From: Acrocarpospora catenulata
Lineage (GTDB): Bacteria > Actinomycetota > Actinomycetes > Streptosporangiales > Streptosporangiaceae
DNA: 64,000 nt
Assembly: GCF_018476525.1 (NCBI RefSeq)
Contig: NZ_JAHCST010000005.1
Span: 124,001 to 188,000 of the forward strand
Direction: 5' to 3'
Made by a program: the position numbers and the translations under genes. Each line of letters starts with the position of its first letter. The first letter of the stretch is position 1. The notes beneath the pieces were generated by a model. It did no database searches. It was not told where the DNA came from and saw only the letters and a program-made list of their open reading frames with translations. Positions 1 to 7,763 of this stretch are shown here, in pieces.

Positions 1-267
1 GACGTGCTTCATGAACGCTTTCAGGCTTACCTACCAGGTCGAGAGTCCCTAAGACGCTGCCTGTCGTTGTGGCCATCACCGCACCTATCAGCCGGGTTCA
101 CCTGTTCACCGGCCCCGGTGGATTGCACGGCGGCCGGTGGCGTTCGGCGGGCTGTGCGGGGCCTTGCTCCGACGGTAGGTGGCCCTGTCATGGCCCATCA
201 ACAAGATTGCTCCAGATTGCTAGAAAATGTCGTGGCGTCCCATCCCCTGGCATCCCGAAGCAACTAG

Positions 268-1107
268 CTAACCTTCTGCGCTCAGGTCAGCAATCGCCTT
301 TGTGATAATACGGCGCGCACTCTGTCCATAGAGTGCGATTTCCGCGAGAGCATCAAATACCTTCACATAAAGTTCGATCTCGCTAGGCTGCATAAGAGTC
401 AGTTCCGCAGCAAGCGTCTCCACGAGTACCGTGTGATCTTCCAGGATGTGGAACCCATGCAGAGGGGTTACCGGATACGACGCTCGCAGAGGGATGATGC
501 CGAGCTTCAATCTAGGCAGAGAAGTGGCAACAGATAGTCGATCTAGCTGCTCAATAAGTATTTCTTTGGGTGCAGTACCATACCGAAGCGCGGCTTCGGT
601 CATCACGATATGGGTATCGGCCACGTATAGGACATCTTGCCGTCGCAGGCGCGCTCTTATGCCTTCTTCAATATCATCCGGGGCGCCCCATGTTTTAACC
701 GATTGCTTAAATCGCTCCCTTATGTAAGGAGGGATTTGGAGAAGGCCGGGTATTACGGAACACTGAAACGCGCGAATCCGGGTGACCTGTGATTCGAGTT
801 GTCGAATCTCTTCCTGTCGATTCTTTACACCAGCATGCAGACGGCGTTTCCACTCCATGTACTTCGATTCCAGGGACCGGAGTTCGGCGATCAGGTCCCG
901 CTCTTTATCCGAAGCATCCGCTAGCTTGACCCAAAGGCGGATGTCAGAGTCGGTGGGCGTCTGCTTTCCAAGCTCTATCTTGCTGACCTTGGATGCCTGC
1001 CACCCTGCCTGTTTGGCGAGTTCCTTGCCGCTCAAGCCCGCGTCTAACCGGATCTCCCTGAGCTTCAGGCCCAGTGTTTCTCTCGCTTGCCGTATGTTGC
1101 TAGACAC
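268..1107 (-). CDS. XRE-family regulator with DUF5753 domain
   Basis: About 279 aa. An N-terminal helix-turn-helix (LREIRLDAGLSGKELAKQAG, then SKVSKIELG) is followed by a DUF5753-type ligand/partner domain (PGLLQIPPYIRE; later PLHGFHILED). I chose the GTG at 1107 because the upstream DUF6879 gene stops at 1100-1102, giving a short overlap; a GTG at 1125 is also possible, and neither has a clear Shine-Dalgarno. Third gene of a minus-strand operon with DUF6879 and a 65-aa protein. Such regulators usually pair with a small partner protein (DUF397 or, as here, DUF6879). DNA target unknown. Confidence 0.85.
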   Translation of the reverse strand: MSSNIRQARETLGLKLREIRLDAGLSGKELAKQAGWQASKVSKIELGKQTPTDSDIRLWVKLADASDKERDLIAELRSLESKYMEWKRRLHAGVKNRQEEIRQLESQVTRIRAFQCSVIPGLLQIPPYIRERFKQSVKTWGAPDDIEEGIRARLRRQDVLYVADTHIVMTEAALRYGTAPKEILIEQLDRLSVATSLPRLKLGIIPLRASYPVTPLHGFHILEDHTVLVETLAAELTLMQPSEIELYVKVFDALAEIALYGQSARRIITKAIADLSAEG

Positions 1108-1627
1108 GTGCGGCAAATTCGTCACGAGAAGTCGATAGGGTCCAAGCGAGATCGAACCAGCGGCAATGCTCAGTGACCAAGGCAGAATCATCGATCAGTT
1201 CGGCACCGAGAAGCGACCCGTCTTCAGCATCGAAATGAAGGACTGCCGAAAGCGTACGATCAAAGCACCAGACATCGAACTGCGGGATTCCTGCCTTAAT
1301 CGCAGCTTCGCGGTCTAGATAGCGTATGTCTTCCCCGGCTCGGTTATTGGCTTGGGCTCCATAGAGCCCGAAACGAGCATAATCTGACAGCGGAAGGGAG
1401 ACTATGCGAACTCGCTGGAAGCGCCGCCCCTCCGCTGTCGCTGCGCGGATCGCTTGGAGCCATGGCCGTCTTGCCCATTCCGGATCGGGATTCCCATCGA
1501 GGAAACGCCGTAGCGGCTCCCGCTCGACTGGAGAGTTATACCAGTCGCGCATTTCAAGCCGTTGGGCAGTTGATCGGAACGAAGTGAACAGCTCTTGAAA
1601 GCGTTCACCTCTGACCAGCTCCGGCAC
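1100..1627 (-). CDS. DUF6879 family protein
   Basis: 175 aa with the family's N-terminal pattern (FQELFTSFRSTAQRLEMRDW) and a C-terminal Trp/Phe-rich end (CRWFDLAWTLS). No enzyme motif is visible. It lies 5 bp after the 65-aa gene and overlaps the XRE gene, so the three are translationally coupled. DUF6879 proteins are known mainly from this context, beside DUF5753-type XRE regulators in actinomycetes; a role as modulator of the regulator is inferred from neighbourhood only. Confidence 0.8.
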   Translation of the reverse strand: MPELVRGERFQELFTSFRSTAQRLEMRDWYNSPVEREPLRRFLDGNPDPEWARRPWLQAIRAATAEGRRFQRVRIVSLPLSDYARFGLYGAQANNRAGEDIRYLDREAAIKAGIPQFDVWCFDRTLSAVLHFDAEDGSLLGAELIDDSALVTEHCRWFDLAWTLSTSRDEFAARV

Positions 1628-1632
1628 GCGCG

Positions 1633-1830
1633 TTACTCCTTCGGGATGAACTTGAGCATCTCACGGGGAATCTCAATGATCGCTTCTGTCGGTCCGAGAT
1701 TGACGGCGTCTGCGAGCGTCTCAGGGTCAAGGATGATCGTCCCTTGGATTGCAACCGTACCGCGAGAGGTCTCGTACGCGGCGGGACAGTCGCCGTTCTC
1801 TGACGAGGTACCTAGGAATCGTAGGCGCAT
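1633..1830 (-). CDS. small conserved protein upstream of DUF6879
   Basis: 65 aa (begins MRLRFLGTSSENGDCPAAYE). The ATG at 1830 has a good ribosome site, GGAAGGA about 7 nt upstream. This short protein is a common companion of DUF6879/XRE loci in actinomycetes. The chain looks soluble with a beta-rich start and an EIPREMLKF tail. Function unknown; first gene of the operon. Confidence 0.75.
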   Translation of the reverse strand: MRLRFLGTSSENGDCPAAYETSRGTVAIQGTIILDPETLADAVNLGPTEAIIEIPREMLKFIPKE

Positions 1831-1850
1831 TGCGTGATCCTTCCGGGTGA

Positions 1851-1870
1851 TTGCTAAGGATAGCTAGCAA
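1851..1870. promoter_or_regulatory. inverted repeat upstream of DUF6879/XRE operon
   Basis: TTGCTA and TAGCAA arms separated by 8 nt, 20 bp upstream of the first gene of the minus-strand operon. It could be the operator of the operon's own XRE regulator; no other copy was noticed in the window. Weak evidence. Confidence 0.3.
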
Positions 1871-2200
1871 CATCGACGGTGGGAGACCAAGACGAGGATG
1901 TCAACCCTTCCCGGACATGAGGAAGCCCCTGGACGCTGGGGCCGAAGCAGATGCGGGCGCGGGCGTTGGACTCCTTGCGTCGTCGCCAGCCATCGCGACG
2001 AGGTGTGCCGAAGTGGGTCGGCCCATAGTCGTTCAACCTCACGGCGTACGTCCGAACCGAGCGGGACCATTTGCCGGTGCTGGCGAAATGGTCCTGAGCG
2101 GTGGTTTCTCCCTGGAACCAGAGCCAGGGCCACCGGGGACGGGTCAGCACAACGTCAGCACAGGTGCTGACATGAACCGCGAAGGACCCGAAACAACAAG

Positions 2201-2239
2201 AAGCCCCAGACTCGCGACGTAGGCCGTGAGCTGGGGCTT
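2201..2239 (-). terminator. hairpin terminator of the tRNA array
   Basis: Nine-base arms AAGCCCCAG / CTGGGGCTT with a 21-nt loop, about 45 nt past the 3' end of tRNA-Val. Read on the minus strand the stem is followed by the T-rich tail CTTGTTGTTTC. The remaining 1871-2285 stretch shows no gene. Confidence 0.65.
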
Positions 2240-2285
2240 TGTCTCCTGTTTGACTAGGTCAGACCTGGTGTGCTACGGGAGCTGG

Positions 2286-2357
2286 TGGACGATACTGGGA
2301 TTGAACCAGTGACCTCTTCCGTGTCAGGGAAGCGCTCTCCCGCTGAGCTAATCGTCC
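2286..2357 (-). tRNA. tRNA-Val (GAC)
   Basis: Seven-base acceptor stem GGACGAT/ATCGTCC, anticodon stem CTTCC/GGAAG enclosing CTGACAC (anticodon GAC), T-arm with GGTTCAATCC. No encoded CCA. Last tRNA of a four-gene minus-strand array. Confidence 0.95.
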
Positions 2358-2366
2358 GGGACTGCG

Positions 2367-2438
2367 AGCGGAAGACGGGATTCGAACCCGCGACCCTCAC
2401 CTTGGCAAGGTGATGCTCTACCACTGAGCCACTTCCGC
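2367..2438 (-). tRNA. tRNA-Gly (GCC), copy 2
   Basis: Acceptor GCGGAAG/CTTCCGC, anticodon loop TTGCCAA (GCC), T-loop GGTTCGAATCC. The tRNA body is identical to the copy at 2578-2649. Confidence 0.95.
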
Positions 2439-2505
2439 AGGGTCGCCGTTGGCGACGCTGGTCTTACTTTAGCGGACCGGGCGGGGTCTCCGTGACGGTC
2501 CCTGG

Positions 2506-2576
2506 AGGTGGAGACGGGATTTGAACCCGTGTACGCGGCTTTGCAGGCCGCTGCCTCGCCTCTCGGCCACTCCACC
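2506..2576 (-). tRNA. tRNA-Cys (GCA)
   Basis: Acceptor GGTGGAG/CTCCACC, anticodon stem GCGGC/GCCGC with loop CTGCAAA (GCA), T-loop GGTTCAAATCC. Sits between the two glycine tRNAs, one base from the upstream copy. Confidence 0.95.
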
Positions 2577-2577
2577 G

Positions 2578-2649
2578 AGCGGAAGACGGGATTCGAACCC
2601 GCGACCCTCACCTTGGCAAGGTGATGCTCTACCACTGAGCCACTTCCGC
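2578..2649 (-). tRNA. tRNA-Gly (GCC), copy 1
   Basis: Same tRNA as at 2367-2438. It is the promoter-proximal member, so the transcript reads Gly-Cys-Gly-Val. The duplicated glycine tRNA probably raises dosage for GGC, a heavily used codon in this GC-rich genome (inference). Confidence 0.95.
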
Positions 2650-2844
2650 GATCACCCCGCGAGCCCGGGGCTACGGAAGAAACCTTATCGCGTTCTGCGG
2701 GCGCTCGTGCGCGCATGGGCGCTCATGAACACTCCTGGTGTGCTCTCTGGATGGCCAAATGTCCGTTTTGTCTGGTTCTAGGGAATAGTTCTGGTGAACC
2801 TGGTCAGGGTGTGGAGGGGAAGCTGACCACGGAGGTGAGGGGCG

Positions 2845-3399
2845 ATGGCGAAGGTCCTGATCGTGACCGGTGACGCGGCGGAGGATCTGGAGGTGATGTA
2901 CCCGTACCAGCGGCTGCTGGAGGAGGGGTACCAGGTCGACATCGCGGCTCCGACGGCCAAGAAGCTGCAGTTCGTGGTGCACGACTTCGTGGACGGATTC
3001 GACACCTACACCGAGAAGCCGGGGCATGTCTGGCGGGCCGACCTGGCGTTCGTGGACGTGCAGCCGAGGGAGTACAAGGCGCTGGTGGTGCCGGGGGGCC
3101 GGGCGCCGGAGTACATCAGGAACAACCCGGTCTGCCGGGAGATCGTCCGGCACTTCGCGGACAGCGGGAAGCCGATCGCGGCGCTCTGTCACGGGCCGCT
3201 GGTGCTGGCCGCGGCGGGGGTGCTCAAGGGCCGGGAGTGCAGCGCGTACCCGGCGTGCGCACCGGATGTCGAGCAGGCCGGCGCCGTCTGGATGGACAGC
3301 CCGGCGCATGTGGAGGGCAACCTGGTGACCGGTCGCGCCTGGCCGGACCATCCTGAGTGGATGCGCGCTTTCATGAAAGTGCTCCGAGATGCCCGTTAG
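2845..3399 (+). CDS. DJ-1/PfpI family protein
   Basis: 184 aa, normal length. Flavodoxin-like fold with the nucleophile elbow ALCHGP (Cys, about residue 113, followed by His) and the upstream Glu of DLEVMYP. Members are glutamine-amidotransferase-like hydrolases, glyoxalases or deglycases, so a role in carbonyl or stress protection is plausible but the substrate is unknown. The ATG is preceded by GGAGGTGAGGGG. Monocistronic. Confidence 0.88.
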   Translation: MAKVLIVTGDAAEDLEVMYPYQRLLEEGYQVDIAAPTAKKLQFVVHDFVDGFDTYTEKPGHVWRADLAFVDVQPREYKALVVPGGRAPEYIRNNPVCREIVRHFADSGKPIAALCHGPLVLAAAGVLKGRECSAYPACAPDVEQAGAVWMDSPAHVEGNLVTGRAWPDHPEWMRAFMKVLRDAR

Positions 3400-3410
3400 G
3401 CGGCAGTGCG

Positions 3411-3444
3411 CCCAGCCGGCCAAGAGGTCGTGATCCTGGCTGGG
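3411..3444 (+). terminator. possible terminator of DJ-1 gene
   Basis: Arms CCCAGCC/GGCTGGG, 12 nt past the stop codon. No T-run follows, so only a weak call. Confidence 0.35.
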
Positions 3445-3500
3445 GGTCGAGTGGCATTTCGTTTCCGCACCTGACAAGCCGACATTGATGGTCGACAAAA

Positions 3501-3878
3501 TCATTGGGGCGAGGCGCGGTTCTCCAGGATCGTACGGCCGTGGACGGCGACCCAGTCGCTGAGGGCGTTGATCGGGTCGAGCAGGGTGCGGCCCAAGGGG
3601 GTGAGCGCGTACTCGACGCGGGGTGGTACCTCGGCGTAGACCTGGCGGGTGACCAGGCCGTCGCGTTCCAGGTCGCGGAGGGTTTTGGTGAGCATGCGGT
3701 GGGAGATTCCGTCGATAGCGCGCAGGAGGGTGGTGAAACGCTGCTCGCCCGCGGTGAGGGAGGCGATGACGACGAGGCTCCATTTGTCGCCGATGGTGGT
3801 GAGCAGGCCGCGCATCACGGACTGAAGCTGCGCATCATCGCAGGGAGACGCGTCCAGGGCAACCTTGGGAAGGATCAT
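3501..3878 (-). CDS. HxlR-family transcriptional regulator
   Basis: 125 aa. Single winged helix: LLTTIGDKWSLVVIASL, RFTTLLRAIDGISHRMLTKTLRDLERDGLV, then EYALTPLGRTLL, all diagnostic of HxlR. The ATG at 3878 is preceded by AAAGGAGCGAA, which rules out the longer frame start at 3920. A Cys near residue 13 (SPCDD) sits where redox-sensing HxlR proteins (YodB, HypR, QorR) carry their sensor cysteine. Divergent from the FMN reductase gene, which it probably controls. Confidence 0.9.
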   Translation of the reverse strand: MILPKVALDASPCDDAQLQSVMRGLLTTIGDKWSLVVIASLTAGEQRFTTLLRAIDGISHRMLTKTLRDLERDGLVTRQVYAEVPPRVEYALTPLGRTLLDPINALSDWVAVHGRTILENRASPQ

Positions 3879-3916
3879 TTCGCTCCTTTCGCAATATGCA
3901 CTTCTAAGTGCGTAAT

Positions 3917-3930
3917 GCACTAAATAGTGC
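3917..3930. promoter_or_regulatory. candidate HxlR operator
   Basis: Perfect dyad GCACTAAATAGTGC (6-bp arms, 2-bp centre), partly preceded by AAGTGCGTAAT. It lies 39 bp upstream of hxlR and about 100 bp upstream of the FMN reductase gene. Position and symmetry fit an HxlR dimer site. Confidence 0.5.
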
Positions 3931-4032
3931 GTCTCAATCTGGTGGAATTAACGTTATCGTCGCACTGCTCACTCGGACGGTGACGGCCGTTTTCGTCAGG
4001 CCGTCCAGAAAGACGATCGTAAGGAGTGAGCC

Positions 4033-4590
4033 GTGACGAGAATCGCCATCATCGTCGGAAGTGTACGACCGGGGCGTTACAGCAGGGCAGTGGCCGACTG
4101 GGTGTTCGCCCAGGCGGCGGGGCGGGAGGACGCGACGTTCGAGATCGTCGATCTCATCGACCACCCCCTGCCCCATCTCGACGAGCCGATCGCCGCGTCG
4201 AGCGGCCGTTACGACAACCCGCACACCAAGGCGTGGTCACAGGTCATCGCCGGATTCGACGGGTTCGTGTTCGTCACCCCCGAGTACAACCACTCGACCA
4301 CCGGCGTGCTGAAGAACGCCATCGACTACCTGTACGCGGAGTGGAACAACAAGGCGGCCGGATTCGTGAGCTACGGAGTCGTCGGCGGGGTCCGGGCCGT
4401 CGAACACCTGAGACTCATCGCCGCCGAGGTCCAGCTCGCGACCACGAGGTCCCAGGTGGCGCTTTCCTTCTACACCGACTTCGAGAAGTTCACCACGCTC
4501 ACCCCCGGCGCGCATCAGGTGGACGCCATGGCCGCCACGTTCGACCAGGTGGTGGCCTGGTCGGAGGCATTGGCGCCGTTACGGAAGTGA
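4033..4590 (+). CDS. NADPH-dependent FMN reductase / quinone or azo reductase family
   Basis: 185 aa flavodoxin-fold flavoprotein. FMN phosphate loop GSVRPGRYSRAV at residues 9-20, the family motif VFVTPEYNHSTTGVLKNAID and the later SYGVVGGVRAVEHLR loop are all present. Predicted to reduce quinones, azo dyes or chromate by two-electron transfer in the cytoplasm. The GTG start has AAGGAG about 6 nt upstream. Its HxlR neighbour suggests induction by electrophiles or oxidants. Confidence 0.88.
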   Translation: MTRIAIIVGSVRPGRYSRAVADWVFAQAAGREDATFEIVDLIDHPLPHLDEPIAASSGRYDNPHTKAWSQVIAGFDGFVFVTPEYNHSTTGVLKNAIDYLYAEWNNKAAGFVSYGVVGGVRAVEHLRLIAAEVQLATTRSQVALSFYTDFEKFTTLTPGAHQVDAMAATFDQVVAWSEALAPLRK

Positions 4591-4637
4591 CCGAACGGCG
4601 ACCCGGGGGGACCCGGGTCGCCACCTCCGGTCCGGGA

Positions 4638-5876
4638 TCAGCGGCGTGCGGCCAGGTGACGCGTGAGATGGTCGATCACCTCGCGCGCGTCGTCCTCGAC
4701 GCCGTGGATGAACGTGGACTTGCGCCGTCGCAGTACGGGCAGACCCAGCGCGTACAGTCCCGGGCTGTCGACCACGCCGCCCTCGTGGCGCAGCCGGCCC
4801 TTCGGGTCGACCACGGGGACGTCGAGCCATCCGTAGTCGGGCCGGTAGCCCGTCGCCCACACGATGGTGCGGATCTCGCCGCTGCCCAGGTCGAGTTGCC
4901 AGCGCGCCGACTCGGGCACGTGGGTCGGCGCGAAGCGCTCGGGAGGGTCGACCTCGGCGTCGCGGCCGTGCGTCCTGGCCCACTCGTCGAAGGTGTCCAG
5001 CAGGCGGCGCATCTTGAGGTCCGCGAGGGAGAACACGTTGCGCAGGCCGCCGGAGAACAGCGCACGGCCGTCACGCACGGCCGCCCAGCGGCCGACCAGT
5101 TCGACGCCCATCGCGGTGAGCGCGTTGAGGTCGAGCGTCCTGCGCTTGGCGGTTCCGGCGAGTTGGGGCGAGGGCAGCCGCCGGGCCCGCGTCAGATCAT
5201 CGATCTCGTCGTGGCGCTGGTCCCAGACGCCCGCGGCGTCCATCCACCACAGCACATCGCGTCCGCGGTACAGGCGCGGCAGCCGCACGTGCTCTCCCAC
5301 CGAGAGGACCACCGGCCGGCCGGACCGCGCCAGCTCGGCGGCCAGCTGTACGCCGGTCGCCGACGCGCCCACGACGAGTACGCCACCGTCGGGGAGCTGG
5401 GCAGGGCCCCGGTAGCCGAACGGTGTCAGTTGTACGACCGACGCCGGGACCGCGTCGGCGAACGGCGGCACCGTCGGCCGGTTGCAGGCGCCGCTCGCGA
5501 TGACCAGTGCCCGGCAGCCGATGTCGCCGTGGCTCGTCGTCACGTGGTACCCGTCATCGGTGCGTCGCACCGACGTGACGTTCGTACCGGTCCGTATGGG
5601 AGCGCGGGTGACGGTGGCGAAGCGCTCGATGAACTCGACCACTTCGCCCATCGTCATGTAGCCGTCGGGGTCCGGGCCTCGGTAGCGATGGCCCGGCAGG
5701 CGGCTCAGCCAGTTGGGGGTGAGCAGCCGCAGGGAGTCCCAGCGTTCGCGGCGCCAGGAGTTCGCCACCTCGCCGCGCTCCAGCACGACGTGGTCGATCG
5801 ACCGGCCGTGGAGGAAGTGGCTCGCGGCGAGTCCCGCGTGCCCCGCGCCGATGACGACCGCGGTGGTGCGTTCGAT
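4638..5876 (-). CDS. flavin-dependent monooxygenase (FMO-like) with non-canonical start
   Basis: About 412 aa. The FAD dinucleotide-binding motif VVIGAGHAGLAAS is encoded upstream of the first in-frame GTG (5786). A start at 5786 would delete it, so the real protein must begin near 5876. The only candidate there is an ATC codon, 7 nt downstream of GAGGGAGA; no ATG, GTG, TTG or CTG occurs in frame back through the end of the OsmC gene. A second Rossmann motif (VVGASATGVQLAAELA) and the ATGYRP motif near the C-terminus support an FMO/lysine-hydroxylase-like enzyme. It follows osmC by 13 bp, so the two are co-transcribed. A sequencing error at the start codon is the main alternative. Confidence 0.8.
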   Translation of the reverse strand: MERTTAVVIGAGHAGLAASHFLHGRSIDHVVLERGEVANSWRRERWDSLRLLTPNWLSRLPGHRYRGPDPDGYMTMGEVVEFIERFATVTRAPIRTGTNVTSVRRTDDGYHVTTSHGDIGCRALVIASGACNRPTVPPFADAVPASVVQLTPFGYRGPAQLPDGGVLVVGASATGVQLAAELARSGRPVVLSVGEHVRLPRLYRGRDVLWWMDAAGVWDQRHDEIDDLTRARRLPSPQLAGTAKRRTLDLNALTAMGVELVGRWAAVRDGRALFSGGLRNVFSLADLKMRRLLDTFDEWARTHGRDAEVDPPERFAPTHVPESARWQLDLGSGEIRTIVWATGYRPDYGWLDVPVVDPKGRLRHEGGVVDSPGLYALGLPVLRRRKSTFIHGVEDDAREVIDHLTRHLAARR

Positions 5877-5889
5877 GGCCGGGTCTCCC

Positions 5890-6438
5890 TCAGGCGACTT
5901 CGACGGTGACGTTCGTGGGGTTGGTGAGGGCGTCGAACACGGCCGAGCGCTTCTGGGACTGGGCGACCAGCGCTTCGATGTCCTCCTTCGAGGCGTCCGC
6001 GTCGATGCTGAACGTCACCTTGATGTCGTTGTAGCCGTTGCGTACGTCGCTGTCGGCGCCGAGGATCCCGCGGATGTCGTGGTTGCCTTCGACCGTCGAC
6101 TCGACCGAGCGCAGCTGGATGCCGCGGTTCTGCGCGACCGACGCCACACCCGCCGTCAGGCAGCTGGCCAGGCCGACGAGGAGGTACTCGATCGGGGTGA
6201 TGCCGTTGTCCTCCGCCGCGAAGACCTCGGGGTGGTCCGCGGTGAACACCGATTCGCTCTTGTGGCTCTGCTCCTGGCCGAGGCCGTGGAAGCTCTGGAT
6301 CGTGACGGTGCTGTGCACGCCGTTCTGCCACTTGGCGGAGGCCCGCCAGGTGAACTGGGCCGCCTCGGGCGCGCCCTTCAAGGCCTCGCGCGCGTCGAGC
6401 AGCGCCTGGACGTTGACTCCGTTGTCGATCGTGGTCAT
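5890..6438 (-). CDS. OsmC family protein
   Basis: 182 aa. Contains the family's SCLTAG cysteine segment (PIEYLLVGLASCLTAGV) that forms the peroxidatic site, and a basic strand upstream. Probably a cytoplasmic thiol peroxidase acting on organic hydroperoxides; only one of the two conserved cysteines is obvious, so it may belong to the YhfA/OsmC-like branch. The ATG at 6438 begins the conserved part (MTTIDNGVNVQALLDAREAL); AAAGGGAC lies about 12 nt upstream. First gene of an operon with the flavin monooxygenase. Confidence 0.88.
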   Translation of the reverse strand: MTTIDNGVNVQALLDAREALKGAPEAAQFTWRASAKWQNGVHSTVTIQSFHGLGQEQSHKSESVFTADHPEVFAAEDNGITPIEYLLVGLASCLTAGVASVAQNRGIQLRSVESTVEGNHDIRGILGADSDVRNGYNDIKVTFSIDADASKEDIEALVAQSQKRSAVFDALTNPTNVTVEVA

Positions 6439-6498
6439 GTCGCGTGATGTCCCTTTCGCGGCTTCCCCGAATTTCCCATAGGAATACGTGACAATACC

Positions 6499-6536
6499 TT
6501 GGCTGCCAGGATCGCCGCTAGATAGGATTCCCCGCA
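6499..6536 (+). promoter_or_regulatory. leaderless promoter of metX
   Basis: TTGGCT (6499-6504), 18-nt spacer, TAGGAT (6523-6528), with the ATG 7 nt after the -10 box, where transcription should begin. No Shine-Dalgarno precedes the ATG, so metX is probably translated from a leaderless mRNA, common in actinobacteria. Confidence 0.55.
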
Positions 6537-7744
6537 TGGTCTCGGCGTCGACGTTTCCCGCCGGTTCGGTCGGCATCGTCGAAACGCGGTACCTCGACCT
6601 GCCGGAACCGGTGCGGCTGGACTGCGGGCGGGAACTGCACCCGGTCCGCGTCGCCTACGAGACCTACGGCACCCTTTCCCCCGCGCGCGACAACGTCATC
6701 CTGGTCTGCCACGCGCTCAGCGGCGACGCCCACGCGGCCGGCTTCGCGAAGACGCCGCCCCAGACAGGCACCCGTGACGGGTTCGGGGCCGCGGACCGCG
6801 ACGGCGCGGCGGGCAGCGGACTCGGCTGGTGGGACGGGATGATCGGCCCCGGTAAGGCGTTCGACACCGACCGCTACTTCGTCGTCTCCACGAACCTGCT
6901 CGGCGGCTGTAGCGGGACGACCGGGCCGTCGTCGATCGACCCGGCGACCGGCAGGCCGTACGGGTCGGACTTCCCCGTCATCACCGTCGCGGACATGGTG
7001 CGCACCGAGCGGGCGTTCCTGGACGTCCTGGGTGTCGAGCGGCTCGCGGCGGTGGCCGGTGGGTCGCTCGGGGGGATGCAGGCGTTGCAGTGGGCGGTCC
7101 TGTATCCCGACCAGGTCGACGCCATCGTGGTGATCGCCAGCACGCACGCCCTGCACTCGCAGGGCGTGGCCTGGAACGCGATCGCGCGCAGCTCCATCAT
7201 GGGCGACCCCGCCTGGCAGGGCGGCCACTACTACGGCACCGGCCGCGCCCCCCACGCCGGCATGGGCGTGGCGCGGATGGTCGGCCACGTCACGTACCTG
7301 TCCGCACCGGCGCTGAACGAGCGGTTCGGGCGGCGGCTGCAGTTCTCCGAGGACATCCGCCACACGATCAGCGAACCGGAGTTCGAGGTCGAAAGCTACC
7401 TGCGCCACCAGGCCGACTCGTTCGTCAAGCGCTTCGACGCCAACACCTATCTGTTCACCTCGCGGGCGCTGACCTATTTCGACCTCGCGCGGCAGCACGG
7501 CGGCGGATCGCTCGCACGGGCGCTCGAAGGCGTCTCGGCGCGGACGCTGCTGATCGCCTTCAGCTCCGACTGGCTGTACCCGCCGTCCGCGTCGAGGGAG
7601 ATCGAGGACGCGCTGCGTGCCCTCGGCAAGCCGGTCGAGTTCCAGGAGATCGACGCGCCGTACGGCCACGACTGCTTCCTGCTGGAGGAAGCGCGTCAGA
7701 CGCCCATTATCCGCCGGTTTCTGGAAGAAGGCGCCGGAGGATGA
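6536..7744 (+). CDS. metX: homoserine O-acetyltransferase
   Basis: 402 aa alpha/beta hydrolase-fold acyltransferase making O-acetyl-L-homoserine from homoserine and acetyl-CoA (or succinyl-CoA; MetX specificity cannot be settled here). Nucleophile elbow AVAGGSLGGMQALQW (Ser), catalytic Asp in FSSDWLYPP and His in YGHDCFLLE; oxyanion region CHALSGDAHAAG. ATG 6536 was chosen over an upstream in-frame start because it begins the conserved N-terminus and matches the promoter position. First gene of metX-metY-CoA-binding operon; metY starts 20 bp later. Confidence 0.95.
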   Translation: MVSASTFPAGSVGIVETRYLDLPEPVRLDCGRELHPVRVAYETYGTLSPARDNVILVCHALSGDAHAAGFAKTPPQTGTRDGFGAADRDGAAGSGLGWWDGMIGPGKAFDTDRYFVVSTNLLGGCSGTTGPSSIDPATGRPYGSDFPVITVADMVRTERAFLDVLGVERLAAVAGGSLGGMQALQWAVLYPDQVDAIVVIASTHALHSQGVAWNAIARSSIMGDPAWQGGHYYGTGRAPHAGMGVARMVGHVTYLSAPALNERFGRRLQFSEDIRHTISEPEFEVESYLRHQADSFVKRFDANTYLFTSRALTYFDLARQHGGGSLARALEGVSARTLLIAFSSDWLYPPSASREIEDALRALGKPVEFQEIDAPYGHDCFLLEEARQTPIIRRFLEEGAGG

Positions 7745-7763
7745 GGTCGAGGAAGAGGGTCTG

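Noticed and set aside
2348-2716. ORF across the tRNA genes
   Set aside because: It translates tRNA sequence; the tRNA folds explain it.
4026-5909. 627-aa plus-strand ORF across the FMN reductase and monooxygenase
   Set aside because: Arg/Gly-rich, no motifs; antisense shadow of the monooxygenase and out-of-frame read of the reductase.
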